From assembly GCF_021018805.1 (NCBI RefSeq), contig NC_086248.1:62443985-62507984 (forward strand): DNA of 64,000 nucleotides, read 5' to 3'. Position 1 is the first letter of the stretch. Every line of letters begins with the position of its first letter. The notes below the pieces were generated by a model, which searched no databases, was not told the DNA's origin, and worked only from the letters and a program-made list of their open reading frames with translations. Shown here in pieces: positions 52,401-64,000 of this stretch. Origin of the DNA: Prinia subflava (taxonomy: Eukaryota > Chordata > Aves > Passeriformes > Cisticolidae). A program made the translations under genes and the position numbers.

Positions 52401-55400
52401 ATAATTTTCTTCTCTCCCTGCCTATTTTGATGACACTAATCAAAATCTGTGGTTCTGGGGAAAGGAATCACTGAAGAAATAATTATTTGCATTTAATAGC
52501 TGAATGCTTGCAACTAATTCCAGTGTGATCATTGGCTTGTTTGTGAATGTTGTAACACAGGTTATGAACCTGCATTTGGTGGCAAGTGTAGCATTTAAAG
52601 ACATGCCAGACAGAAATGGATGTGCTATATTTGAATGTTTATGAGGCAAATAACAAACATGCATCAACACCTCCTAAATTTTTTACTTTGCTGCTATCTT
52701 AAAATACAATTTTAGGTACAACAGTAATTAGTTGGCACATTAACTTAGTAAGAACTGAATAAAAAACGTATGTGCAAATCCATCATTTTGGACAATCAAA
52801 TGAATCAATGGCGTAATCAACTAAGAAAATTATTTGAAGAACGAGTGGATTGTGTTGGTATAGTTTCCCCTCCCCAGCCCCTCTTATACTCTACCACTGT
52901 GAGACTTCAAATACATAAAATTTAGGTTTCAGTTATATCATGCCAGAGAGAAATATTAATTACATTAAAAACTCTAATTTCTTTAACAGTTACAAGAATG
53001 AAGCACATATTCCCATACAGAATAAACCCAGAAGCTCACAGTATCAAAATGAGCATACATGTCTCCCCAAACACTCACAGCAATAAAGATTTAGGTGGTT
53101 ACATTTTTGACATTTGTTTTATTTTAGAATCTGGGTTAATTTTTCCTGTCCTCCATCCACTTCTGTGTGGAAATTCTTGTGTGAGAAGAATTTAAAGCTT
53201 TTTCCATATAAAGTCCTTTTACTGGGCACTGCTCAAGCATAGCTGGAAAAAAAGATAACTATGAATAGTCCCCTTAAATTTTCTATCCTTTTATATTTTG
53301 CATGTACATTAAATTTCTAATTTACATTGCATCTTCATGAACACTATCTGCTGTGGTCATTTGAGTAATGACATATGATGAGCCTCTGATTCTATTAGAA
53401 AGTCTAACAAGGGAATGGGGGTCTCGTGGGAGGAGTTCTAGCAGACAAAGAAAAAACTGTTTCATGATTTCAAACATGTCTGAGGTTACCAGCTGTCAAA
53501 CACTGGAGATAAATGGCATCAAAATGACATTAGATCAAAGTCACAACACACAAAATAAACAATTTGAATTGCACTCAACAGAAAGATCAGTTTTAATATT
53601 TTCTAGGGAGGAGGGAGGTCCCCTAGTGACAAAAAGTATCAAGCCGCTATCCTTATCAAAGTGACCACTTCATTATGCAGATGCTAAAGATTTCTTACCG
53701 CATGATAAATTTTCTTTAGGAATTAGGATGCACACCGACTAGACACTAATGCATGTGCTCTGGTATTCTCCTGGGAAGCCCAAGGAGTCATGTGACAATT
53801 GCTTTGTGCCAAATCCCAAAAGAGATTATTTAGCGAATCTCCAAATGTTACCAAGTGGTTGTCAGATCCTACTATAAACAGAACCACTCAGTTCAGCTCA
53901 CATGATTGTAACAAGCCTCTTCTGCACTCTCGTGTACTTTTTGTCAAAGTTCCTGGTTTTCTGAGCATTTTGAACCCAGCCACTCAGTGAGACCCAGCCA
54001 CCAGGACCTTTGTTTTGGAGTGATGATGAAGGAACCTACCAAGACACAGACTAATAAAACATACTATCCTTGTGAAGTACTTCTGTCACCTGATGCAAAA
54101 ATTTCAAGAAACTACTTTAAATCTAAGTCTCAATAGAGAGTTTCAGAAAAATGGCTGAAAAAAAAGGCAGTATAAAGATTATGAGATCAGAACCGCCACT
54201 CATGCTATCAGCACACCACACCTGGATCCATTAATGTCATTGCCATTGTTCTTGCTGTATTTTACTCAACAGCAAGCAAAGCTTTCTGAACACTGCAAAC
54301 ACTTATGTACATGAGTACTCTTACTGCCTCACTACGACCATTCAAATGGATGGAGAGTTACTCAGGCAAGTAAGTATAGGATGAAGGCCAGATGTGTGTG
54401 GTTTCTATTACCAAAAGCTGTTGAGCTGAAGTGCAGCCGTTTCGAGTACCTGCATGCCTGTTTTACAAACACAGACTCAGTATTGACACTGAATGAAGTA
54501 TTTTTCCCAAGACTGTGCAGACACACTTCATGAACTTCAGCACGAAAGAAATATTGATGATTTTTACAATAGCTTACAGAGATTTCAGTATGGGCTCGTT
54601 CCTACAAAGCTGAATTTACACCAAGAGATATGGACTCTATCTTGTGCAGTGCCATATCCTAACACTATGCTATACACCTCAATCTTTGAAAAGATTTTCA
54701 TATTTGCAAATTGAAAAGGTGATTGAACTGAGAAGTATGCAGACTGTGGATATTCTTTTACAGTCACAAGCAAACACACATTAGGTATTGAATTAATGCA
54801 ATCTATAAATATCTCTTCATTTTACCCCACACTCACTATTATTCACAAAAATCCTTACAATGCATTGTAGCAAACATTAGGCCTAATAACGATAAAATTT
54901 TGTGGAAAACATTTTCCCACTGGAAAACATGTGGAGAAACCAGGTAATCACAGTGTCTCAAGTTCTGCAGTATCTTTTTCAAAAATAACATCTCCAAGTA
55001 TTTTGGAAGATGGACCATTACTCAGGGTTTAGCAAAAGCCAGAAAAAATGTCCCAAAAGCCCTTGAAAAATTGAAATTTTAACTCTAGAATAATTTCAGA
55101 CTTACAATCCAACCCATAAACTTATTAAGATGTCTTAAAATAAATGCTTGACCATTAATACCTTTAAAAAGCCATTCTGTACCCATGGTTAATATTTTTT
55201 CAATAAATAAGATTTTCATCATCTTAGTAGCTCTTCTTTGCATCTCATAATGGTAAATAACTTTCAGCAACAAAGACCAGAATCAAACTCAGTACTGTAA
55301 GTGACAGTGTACTTTTTGTACTGATACAATCTCGTCCAAGGCATACTAAATTTACATTATGATCAGCATTGCTTCTGCTTCCAGTATCCTAATTTTTATT

Positions 55401-55499
55401 TAAAAAAACACCATCTTGTTAGAACCCAAGAGAATGACATTGTGTTTTGTGTTTTCAGTTTCACTCAGTTCTAATCCTTCAGTTAAAAATCACAGAATT
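49433..55499. other. Intergenic; no gene recognised
   Basis: AT-rich non-coding sequence with many A and T runs. Several 60-98 codon frames occur on both strands (for example 53368-53664 plus), but none has a recognisable family or splice context. No RNA gene or well-defined mobile element was seen. Confidence 0.5.
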
Positions 55500-55800
55500 T
55501 TCCCCAGTTCTCTGGAGGTCTTGCAATACTTCCCAACTTCATCTCATCCACAAATTACGTCTGATTTAGATGCTGACCTCAACCTAAGTCACTGATACAT
55601 GAAACAGGATGTCCCTAGGCTGATCTATCCCCATTTCCATTCTGAAAATAATTTAGAATTTACTGCAATCTCTTTTTCCACCAGCTTTAATCTGTTTTTC
55701 AATTCTCATGTTAATCTGTTTCCATCCAAGTATTTTAGAGCCTTATATCAAGCATTACTTCATTTTAAGTAAATTAAATTAATTGCATTCATTTTCTAAA
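55500..55800 (-). mobile_element. Ancient LINE (CR1-like) relic, antisense
   Basis: On the plus strand, 'tctcatccacaaattacgtc' near 55542, 'tgatttagatgctgacctca' near 55562 and 'aagtcactgatacatgaaac' near 55586 follow, in reverse complement, the region just past the catalytic FADD motif of a CR1-like reverse transcriptase. 'ccaccagctttaatctgttt' and 'catgttaatctgtttcca' continue in the expected order. It is heavily diverged. The match is from memory and the ends are approximate. Confidence 0.42.
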
Positions 55801-55970
55801 ACTCAGTGTCCCAAACCACTCGGGGTGAGGGGAAGAATGAAAGGGCAAGGAGGAAACATACTGTATGCTATCACACTCATGTTTGAACTTCCGAGGCTTT
55901 TGTTCACCATATGAAGTAATCTCTTGTTCAGTCTTGTGGTTAAAATAGGAGGTCTAAAATTTATCACAGC

Positions 55971-55987
55971 TTTTTTTTTTTTTTTTT
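55971..55987. repeat. Poly(T) run, 17 bp
   Basis: Unbroken T17 followed by AT-rich sequence. It might be the A-tail of an inverted retroposed sequence, but no such body is recognisable next to it. Confidence 0.9.
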
Positions 55988-56229
55988 AATACAATTGTTT
56001 AATTCAATTAAAGGTTCCTATTACTGCATTTATATTTATTTCAGTATGTAGAATGGAGTTTATTTTGGACCTCTGATAAATTCAACATTTTAAGATTTGC
56101 ACTTAAGATGCTACTTTATATATTCCTGCCTGTCATTTACAACTACAATGTTTCCATATCTCAAATCTTCTCATTTCTGCCTGTTGTTCCCTAAATTACC
56201 CTATCAAGTTTTTTCCCATTTCTTCTTGT

Positions 56230-56363
56230 AGGGTTGACCTTGGCAGGACACCGGTACCCACCAAGCCACTCTATCACTCCCCTCCCCAGTGGGACAGAGA
56301 GAAAACAAGATGGAAAACAACTAGTGGGTTGAGATAAGGAAAAAAAATAATAATAAAAAAAAT
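56230..56363 (+). mobile_element. Avian endogenous retrovirus LTR fragment (ERVL-type)
   Basis: Words such as 'cccaccaagccactctatca' (56258), 'ctcccctccccagtgggaca' (56277) and 'ctagtgggttgagataagga' (56321), followed by an A/ATA-rich stretch, match the opening part of a family of avian LTRs common in neoavian genomes. Only the left part is present; no coding region or second LTR is seen, so it is a dead partial solo LTR. The family is assigned from memory. Confidence 0.6.
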
Positions 56364-56491
56364 TACCATCTCTGTTTCTCCTAAAAATTCTATTTACTTG
56401 GGGAACTTATTACAATGATCAGCCCTTCTCTTCTCATTACTTGTCAGAATTACAAAAATCCTGACTGTATTAATAAGTGTTAAATCTAAAT

Positions 56492-56527
56492 AATCCCATT
56501 TTACAGATGGGCTCATTGAGGCAAAAG
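56492..56527 (+). mobile_element. MIR-like SINE core
   Basis: atcccattttacagatggg followed by ctcattgaggcaaaag resembles the conserved core of ancient MIR SINEs (about ccccattttacagatgagg, then aaactgaggca). It is too short to fix the family or its ends. Confidence 0.4.
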
Positions 56528-59500
56528 AAAATTTACAATTGCATCAAACTGCTTAGCTGGAGGTCTCCAAACTTCTACAGATTTGTTTGTTGGGCTCTGA
56601 CTTGTGAAATAGCTCTGAGTAGAGTTAATTTCCATATATCCTTCTTTAGATATTATAGTCATACTGCTGTCAAAGAGATTCTGAAGCTCTTCAAAGAAGG
56701 GAATTACAATCACTACCTCTTTCTTTACAGCGCATACCAGCTAAAACCCAGACCAGATAATCTTTGCAAATTACCCGAGAATGCCTAAACATGCAGGCTA
56801 TCACTCAGATTTAGCATTGTATTAAACGACAGCAAACTCCTCCCAGCTATGGGAACACCAGTTTGAATACAGACACTGCAAATGGGGAGGCAAATCAAAC
56901 AGGAAGGAAAGCACAAAATCAGTAGATAGCATTTAAAGGCAAACAGATCTCTGTAGTTCTCTGCAGATACCAGGCAGTAAATTTATGCAATCTCCCCAGT
57001 TCTCCAAAAGGGCACACAAAGTAAATTGTAATTACTTAATAAATATGACATATTTAATAAGCATAGATTCTTAGGATGGGAGGATCTACTTTCCATTTTC
57101 AGAATGCTGTCAACTTGTATTTTTTTTCTTCACTTTTACAGCTACACTTGAGATTCTGCTATCATTTTGTCAACTACATAACTTTCTCCTGTGTTGTAAC
57201 TTACATTTGCTCCAGTCTGCATTAAAAAAAGTTGTTTTTTCCTGTCATTCTAGTGCTCCTTTCCACCTCTCCTATCCCCCTGTAATCTTCTGCCTTAATA
57301 TCCAGCATTTTATCTCATCACTTTCAAAGTTCTAAAGAAATCAGACAACTCTAACCTCATTCCAGTCACTGTCCTGCTCCCAATCCATGTGGGAATTTAA
57401 GTATTTTTTGTTTTCTTCTGCAATCACTTTTGTGCCCCCTCTCATTCTGTGGAGAATACAATTTCTTTTTCTCTCCTAGCATACGTCTTCCCTCTTTCAA
57501 GTTTGTTTTCAATACTCTTATTTATAAGTTTCCTATTCTGAGATCATTTAGGGCATTACAACAGTGTCTATAATCAGACTGTTCCAATACTCTTGCAAGC
57601 CAAGGAGAGCTCTGCTGCCAGCACTCTTTTCTTGATTGATAGTGAAATACCCAATGGAAACTCAAGTTTTGTCCAGTTCTCTTGTTACTACAGCAGTGCA
57701 TTGAAAGGTGATCATGCAGTAAGAAAGAAGTATTGCTCCTTTTTCCTAACAAATTTGGTTAAAATTCCAGTGTTTAAAAATAGGTCCTGAGGTGATTGTG
57801 AAAAACAGTTGCTGTCAGTACCAGGATGCATTGGTGGTTTAGAAACTTGGCATCGAAGTCAAGGTTTTCCTAGCCCAGATATCCTGGCTCAGGCTCTAAT
57901 TCCATAAACCGCACGACAAAGGATATTGTAAAAGTACGCAAGAATTACACTTTATAAGCATGGGCACTTTCCAATCCCAATCAAAACATTAGCACAAAGA
58001 CTAACAATAACAGAAATTACATTTGATCTTTCTTAAATTTAACTTCATCTGAATTTGTGTTCTCATTCTTTTTGTACTGGGCTCCAATTTTACAGCTGAC
58101 ACGAAAAAGAAGAAAACCAAAGATCATTCATTTGGAATACCACACAATTAAATGCTAACTTTTGGCCCTATGCTAGTACATTTAAAACCTCACATTAAGA
58201 ACATTTGTCAGTAGTATCTATATATTTGTATACGACATTTTCCCAATACTTGTGAACAAGGTAATAATTGTTTTTTAAAAGGCATTCCTATAGCTCACCC
58301 CTGAATTTCCATGCATTATATTATACATGCACTGATGTATCTGCACACAGACCCCCTCCACCTCCTAATTCTACTTCAGGCAGGAAGTTTCTCTGGTGTT
58401 AGGTTCTCGTAGGTCAGTATTGTAGTCTCAAATCTTACTGTCACAATCACATTCTGAAATGTGATCATACTTAAGTCTGTGCTTCTGAAACTTCACTTAC
58501 AAAAGACACTATTAAATATTCCACCTGAAATTACTTTAAAAATTTGAGAACATTGGCTCCAGTATTAGTAAATCCAATTCATTTGAACGCATCTTCACCA
58601 TTTCATGAAGGATGACCTCCTCTGCAAAACACTCTTTAAAGACTTCTGTAGGAATTCTGAAGTATAGAACTTTCCTTAGAGAGAAATGAAAATACAAAAA
58701 ACTGCAAAAACATAAAGCCTGTTAAGTAACAAACATAGACTGACTAAAGTTCTAGCTTACATAAGTAGCAAAGCTGAACATGAAATACTTGATAAAAATT
58801 TAACAGATGCTTCCTTCTCCTTCTTCTCCTTTCTTAAGCAAGACTTCAACAATTGAGAACTCACAATCCAAAGGAGAACAGCCAACAAGTATGTAGGTGG
58901 CAGTCACACAGAAAAGGAGAGTTTGTAACTGCAGCATGGAACAAAATCAGAACTCTCCTTTAATACTGTATTTGTTTGTGTGGGGAAGCAGTTGAGAGAA
59001 GCTATGTGTTGATACTTTATCACTCAGAATGGCTGCAAAATGAATCAGTCAACACTTAAAAGCTCACACAACATTTAACAATGGGGCCATAAATTTCAGT
59101 GCTTGTCACAAATTCCAACTTGGAATAGTTATAGCTTATGTACCTACATTCTCCTGACATCTTCAAATATGTACACTTTTTGAATCGTTCTACAATGCTG
59201 GTTTGTACTTTTGGGCTATCTGCTGTATCTAAAGCTGTCCCAGAGGCTATACTTAATGGAATGGAAATGCTTTGCTATAATTTACTTTAACCATCAGTTT
59301 AGATAATAAATATTCAGTCTGTTACATCAAAAATCAGCAGCTTAAAGATGGGGTTTAAAGCAAGGTTTTATGAGTTGTTACAAAACTTCTCAATTAAGAA
59401 ATGAATTATTACAGCAAAATAATTTTATGCAAAATAAATTCAAAAGGCTATGTCAGGTATTATGGTCTGAAGGCTGGTATAAGGATATGTTCCATTTTAC

Positions 59501-60949
59501 ATGAAATTTGTATAGTAAAACTTCTAAACACTAATTTATTTTCAGAAATAATATCTTGCTAGCTTCTCTAAGAGATTCCTAAAGTTTTGTATTAGCATTT
59601 TCATCTCCATTCCCCTCAGGAACACTAACTTTAATTTTTTTCTAAGCAGAAGTAAGTTAACAGATGTGCAAATGATCACTCAAGCAAATTGCTTATGACT
59701 TTTGCACTGCTTACCACTTTTTTATTGATAATTCCCTGGTTTCCTAGAGGAATCAAGAGGTACAATAGAATCATGGCTACCAAAAAATATTTTATACACC
59801 TTAAGAAATACTTAAATTTTAATTTTCAAGCATAGTTACGTATTCCATTTCAGATCATTAAGCCACAAAAGCCCAAGAACTTTAATTTAAAAGCCTCAAA
59901 TCAATACAACATTATATCACAGTTACTTATTTTTGCACGTAAGACAAAAGCCCCAAAATTCTTTTTATCAATTTATAAAAAGAAATAGGAAAACTGAATT
60001 TTTTCGTACAAGTTCTGGAGACTGAAACTGGTTTTAAAAAATAGTAGTGTGATCCTGAAATGAAAGAAACTTCTGATTATTTTATAGCAATGCTGCATAT
60101 ACTTTATAGCAATGCTACAGTGTAAACCAACAATTATATATGTAGAAGACCTTGCAATAATTCAGTTTGATACTGAAGTGAGAGATCTACCTTGCATGAC
60201 ATACTGTACAAAATACAGACTTACTGCTCTGGTCTGTACAGCATTACTGTCAAAATAGTTTCAGATGGTTTTATTCCAAATTTCCTCAAACGATTAAAAT
60301 CTAACCTAAGTCATTGTCCAGATTAGCATACTATACCATATCAGAAAGCAACACAAAAAATATGACATTTTACCTATTAAGTCTCAGTCAACTAAAGTGC
60401 TTAAGCATACATTTTTAAGTTTCATACTACCTGTTTCAAATCTGCTGTCAAAGACACTACACACTCTAAAGGATACAACCAGCTAAACTTTAATGCCTGC
60501 TTATGTTTGATTTTCTTTTCCTCATTTTTTGCTTTGAATATAACACTTATTTTAGTCACTCCAAAAAGCAGTGCAGCTATAAATAACATGGATTTGATCC
60601 AGCAGCTTGGAAAGACAGAGAGATTAGATAAAATGTCATTAGAATTATTACATATATCAGACATGCTTTATGGTGTACTCAATTATTATGTCACGCCAGT
60701 TAAAAGACTGAGTATTCTTCCTTTTAAACAGCATGGGGGTATTTTTAACAACCAAGAGCTCTATAACTACAGTGGTAGACCTCATAAATACTCAGTTTCC
60801 AAGATATTTTAATTAAATCTCAAGTCCAAAAAGTCTTCACAACAAAACAGACAGAAAAAAAATTAGTTGGAAATACAAAGCTCTATGACACTAATACCAG
60901 AGACAAACCTATAGTATTTCAATGGCTGAACAACAAGCTTTCTTCCAGC
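56528..60949. other. Intergenic sequence downstream of VTA1; no gene recognised
   Basis: AT-rich. A 15-nt stretch at 57828-57842 matches the start of a glycine tRNA at 14 positions, but no tRNA fold or B box follows. No other feature was recognised. Confidence 0.5.
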
Positions 60950-61794
60950 CTCTTAAAAAGATGGAACAGCTTTATTCTTTCAGTAAGTCTTCTTGACAGT
61001 TCAAATTATTAAGAATCTCTGCCTCCAGTTTTGGGATCATTGTTGATAAATATTAACATTTTCTCTTAATTATCCATACATATACAAAATTGTAAGTGTT
61101 TACACAGAAGGAGCAAGAACCAATAATCAAGAATTAATGTCCATACACCTGTGGGGAATTAGATTGGAACAGCATCAAAATTCCTCCCTCTGAAGTATCA
61201 AGAGATGTTTTTTCCAGCACATTTTCAAATGAAATACAAAGGTCCTCAAGACTCCCTCAGATTAGACTTATGTCTCAGATAACACAAATACTGAAATAAT
61301 TTATGTATAGAAAAGTCCTCCCCAGTGTGAACCTGTCAGCCTTCTCACATGCTCTCATTTCAGGAGGAAAGAACTTACCTTAGTTACTATTTTAAAGCTA
61401 TTATACCTATTAAATAATTGTTTGCAATAATAAAACAAGAGTAAGAATTTTAACAGAATATCCTAATTCTCCAGGTTTTTACAGTCAGCATTTTCCAATT
61501 CTGATAAACCAAATATTGCAAGATGAATTCTAACTCTTGACTGGTGCTCACAGTACTTTCTTCAATATTTTGCATACATCAAGCCACTGCATTCATATTT
61601 CAAGCTCCACTGTCTGTAAAATGAAAACAGAGATTCCTATTGTACCATTAATTGCTAATCTGACACTGAAATAGTGGTTTCATTGTCACGAGTGATGGGA
61701 TTGAGAATTTCTGTGTAACTCCACCTCCCTAACGGGTACAGTAATAAACTGTTAGTTCTTTAGGAAAAAGACATGAATCTGTTGGATTAAATCT
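60950..61794 (-). other. VTA1: VTA1 3'UTR (extent uncertain)
   Basis: Sequence directly after the VTA1 stop codon on the minus strand. The first canonical AATAAA I find downstream is at 60976-60971, followed about 35 nt later by a GU-rich stretch (gcttgttgttc). That would make a 3'UTR of roughly 0.8 kb. Other signals further on (for example ATTAAA at 60813-60808) could be used instead, so the 5' border is firm and the 3' border tentative. Confidence 0.45.
60971..60976 (-). terminator. Candidate VTA1 poly(A) signal (AATAAA)
   Basis: TTTATT on the plus strand gives AATAAA on the gene strand, with a GU-rich element downstream. It is the first such hexamer past the VTA1 stop. No transcript evidence is available. 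Confidence 0.35.
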
Positions 61795-61940
61795 TCATTC
61801 TCTGCCTGTAATCAGCAGCTTGAGGGCCTTCTGGAGATTCTGCACAGCAGTGCTGACATCTTCATACTGCAACGCACTGCCAGCATATTTGCAATATTTC
61901 TGAGCTCTGGCAAAGTCCTCTGGAGTCAAGCGGACTTCTC
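61795..61940 (-). CDS. VTA1: VTA1 (LIP5) last coding exon
   Basis: VTA1 is the cofactor that binds and stimulates the AAA ATPase VPS4, helping ESCRT-III disassembly at multivesicular endosomes and in cytokinesis. This exon encodes the C-terminal helical domain that mediates dimerisation and VPS4 binding. After a T13 tract and TGCAG acceptor, the frame reads two bases of a split Gly codon, then 47 codons and TGA (61797-61795). It includes TPEDFARAQKYCKYAGSAL and ends ALKLLITGRE. The human protein ends almost identically (LLTTGRE), which fixes the gene, frame and stop. Earlier exons (MIT-like N-terminal domain and linker) should lie beyond the right edge. The small changes seen (Glu for Asp near the exon start, Ile for Thr near the end) are conservative. 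Confidence 0.96.
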
Positions 61941-64000
61941 CTGCAAAAAAAAAAAAAGTATTACGAAGTTACTACAAAGGAAATCTGACTTAAGCTTCCT
62001 TTCTTACCAATTTTATGTTTTATTTACGTTTGTGGTACTATTATGAAAACCAGGCTAATATTTGTGGTAGTATTAAAAAGACCAAGCTACAGTATTTCTT
62101 CTGTTCTCTTCTCTTTTCTTTCCATTCATATAAAGCTTAACTTCTTTGCTATTCAAAAATGTGAGGACTTTTCTAAACACTGGTATTTGCATGACCCAGT
62201 GCGTTTCAAAAGTATGCCAATACCTTTGAGAAAGATCTGCTCTTCATCTAAGGAAAAGGAGAGCTTTTACATGACATGAAGCTAGCTGTAATCATGTTAC
62301 AACCTGCAAGAAATAAAGACAGTGCTTTTTGTGTTTACAGTATAATTACTCGGCTTTCTTCAAGAATAATACATAGCCAGAAACTGTTCCTTCTCAACTG
62401 GAATAAATTTTCAGAATGTAGAAGCATTTCTCACTGGCATGTTTTCACACATTTTATGTTTCTGTTTTTCCAAATACTTCTTATGTTTCCAATTTTATAT
62501 AGGACGACTGAAAACAAGATTGATGTCACGAAATGTGCCCATTTTTGTAACACTGGAGAACACTAGCAAAAAGTACTCCCTTAATATAGTACAAACCAAC
62601 TGTTACTTATTAATCAGAGTATTTTCTTGATGTAAGTTAAAACTTTAGGAATTCTGTAGTGCTCAAACACACGCATTCAGTCTTGGAGAAGGCATAGTAG
62701 GGACTTATGCCCTAACTGGCAGAAGATTTTATATGTGAATAGTATCACTGACTTAGGTGTAAAATAAAGCCCAGCTGTGTTACTGCACCTCCTTCCACCC
62801 ACAAATTCACTGGGAGTTTTAAGGCTAATCCTATGCCACTCCAACAGTGTATGGGCAAATTATAAAATCTTTACTCTTTGAAAACAACTTAACTTGTAAA
62901 TGATAGATTTTTATGGGCATGGGTAATTAATTATATAAAACACTAAAGGTTATGTATATAGTCAATAATTTCCCATACAGTATGGTATAAGCAATGAATA
63001 GATTTCACAGGTTAAGAAAAAATGTGCTTTTAAAGGCAACATACATTTTACATAAAACTTTAGTCAAAGATTTAGAACTGTTGTTAGCATGACTATGTTT
63101 ACCAAAGAATCTCTATTCTTATCAAAAAATGTCCATTATATTTGCTTTTCCTTCTCCCAATCTTACTATTTAAGAACAGCTTTTGAACAAACAAAAAAGA
63201 AAACCTGGGAATACTAAAAGCTAGACTGGTCTTGCTGGTTTTCAAAACAACCCTACCCAAATAAAAAGCAGAAAGGTAAGCCCTCTGAAGATTAATTTTA
63301 TCAATTTTTAAAATACACTCTAGAACTCTACTTATTTTCCTTTCAATAATTAAATATAACCATTGAGGGACATAAAAACTTGGTGGGCTCATTATCATTG
63401 CAATGTGTGTTAATTTCATGCTTAATAAGTGAAGCCACATTAAATCTCTTAAAATATATTCACATGTGAGCAAATACACACGAGGGAGTGCATAAATACA
63501 GGCACACACCTCGGGTATTTTGTAACCTCAATACAGTCACAGACTAAAAGCAGCTGGGGTCAATCTGCGACCACATTACTGAACATCTTTAAGAAATTAA
63601 AAAGACCAAGTTCCCCTCAAAGTAGCTTTATGCTATGATGCCAAAAGAAACTACAAAATCATTCTTTAAAAACTGGCCAAGGCATCAGTCCAGTATTCAA
63701 CTAATTTCTTGGAAGCAAGCCTAAATTCACCAGTCTAATCTTATTTTTACAGTATGAGCTCTATTAATGTTTTTTTGGCATAAAGCCTTATTTATTATGA
63801 AATCTACCTCAGATGCTATTATGACATAACTTGAGGGAAAGAAATTATTAATTTTACATTTATAAACCAAAGTTTATACAGTAAGAGGTTTGATCTTTTG
63901 ATGTGCTCAGTAGCCTGAGATCCTATTGATGTCAACACCTCACAATGGAAAAGCAAAGTAGAAACAAACCAGCTTTGTGTTCTGAAGTTTTACAAATAAT
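61941..64000 (-). other. VTA1 last intron, partial
   Basis: From the acceptor at 61941 to the window edge I see no further VTA1 exon; the preceding one should encode a Pro-rich linker ending in a Gly codon. The sequence is AT-rich. The frame of 136 codons at 63099-63509 (minus) and the 96-codon frame at 62276-62566 (plus) match nothing recognisable. A phrase like 'aaattcactgggagttttaa' near 62803 recalls an old amniote repeat. Confidence 0.6.

Noticed and set aside
63099..63509. 136-codon minus-strand frame inside the VTA1 intron
   Set aside because: It does not match the VTA1 linker or MIT-like domain and lacks a good acceptor and donor in a fitting phase.
1..64000. CRISPR arrays, prokaryotic operons, rRNA and complete tRNA genes
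   Set aside because: No regularly spaced repeats, no gene-dense layout and no matching RNA sequence were seen. The window is a vertebrate chromosome segment.

Overview
This is a vertebrate nuclear segment, almost certainly from a bird. It is AT-rich and mostly non-coding. It carries relics of CR1 LINE retrotransposons with avian-type 3' tails, an avian LTR fragment, one CpG island and two spliced genes with GT-AG introns. There is no sign of bacterial, phage or plasmid organisation. Nearly all long open frames are chance frames.

Two protein-coding genes are supported, both on the minus strand. The right end holds the last coding exon of VTA1 (61795-61940), its 3'UTR below that and part of its last intron above. 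The left part holds the 5' end of ADGRG6 (GPR126): a CpG-island promoter around 24.36-25.94 kb, a first exon ending at 25194, a 5.6-kb intron 1, coding exon 2 (19490-19590) with the start of the protein and signal peptide, and about 19.5 kb of intron 2 running off the left edge. In human, VTA1 and ADGRG6 are also neighbours in the same head-to-tail order, so synteny supports both calls.

The most informative detail is the ADGRG6 start. Exon 1 ends GCCACCAT followed by a GTGAGT donor, and exon 2 begins GATG. Splicing therefore creates GCCACC-ATG-ATG: the initiator codon is split by the intron, and the protein starts Met-Met as in human. Just upstream lie short uORFs whose stops overlap the next start (TAATG, then ATGA). 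A second strong donor at 24480, fed by over 500 bp with no ATG on that strand, may mark an alternative leader.

Between the genes (about 26-61 kb) I find only repeats: CR1 pieces at 38.05, 40.7 and 49.35 kb, an antisense LINE relic at 55.5 kb, an LTR fragment at 56.2 kb, a MIR-like core at 56.5 kb, and a direct/inverted/direct repeat at 44.0 kb that looks like a template-switch scar. I found no new enzymatic or defence system, CRISPR array, tRNA or rRNA gene.
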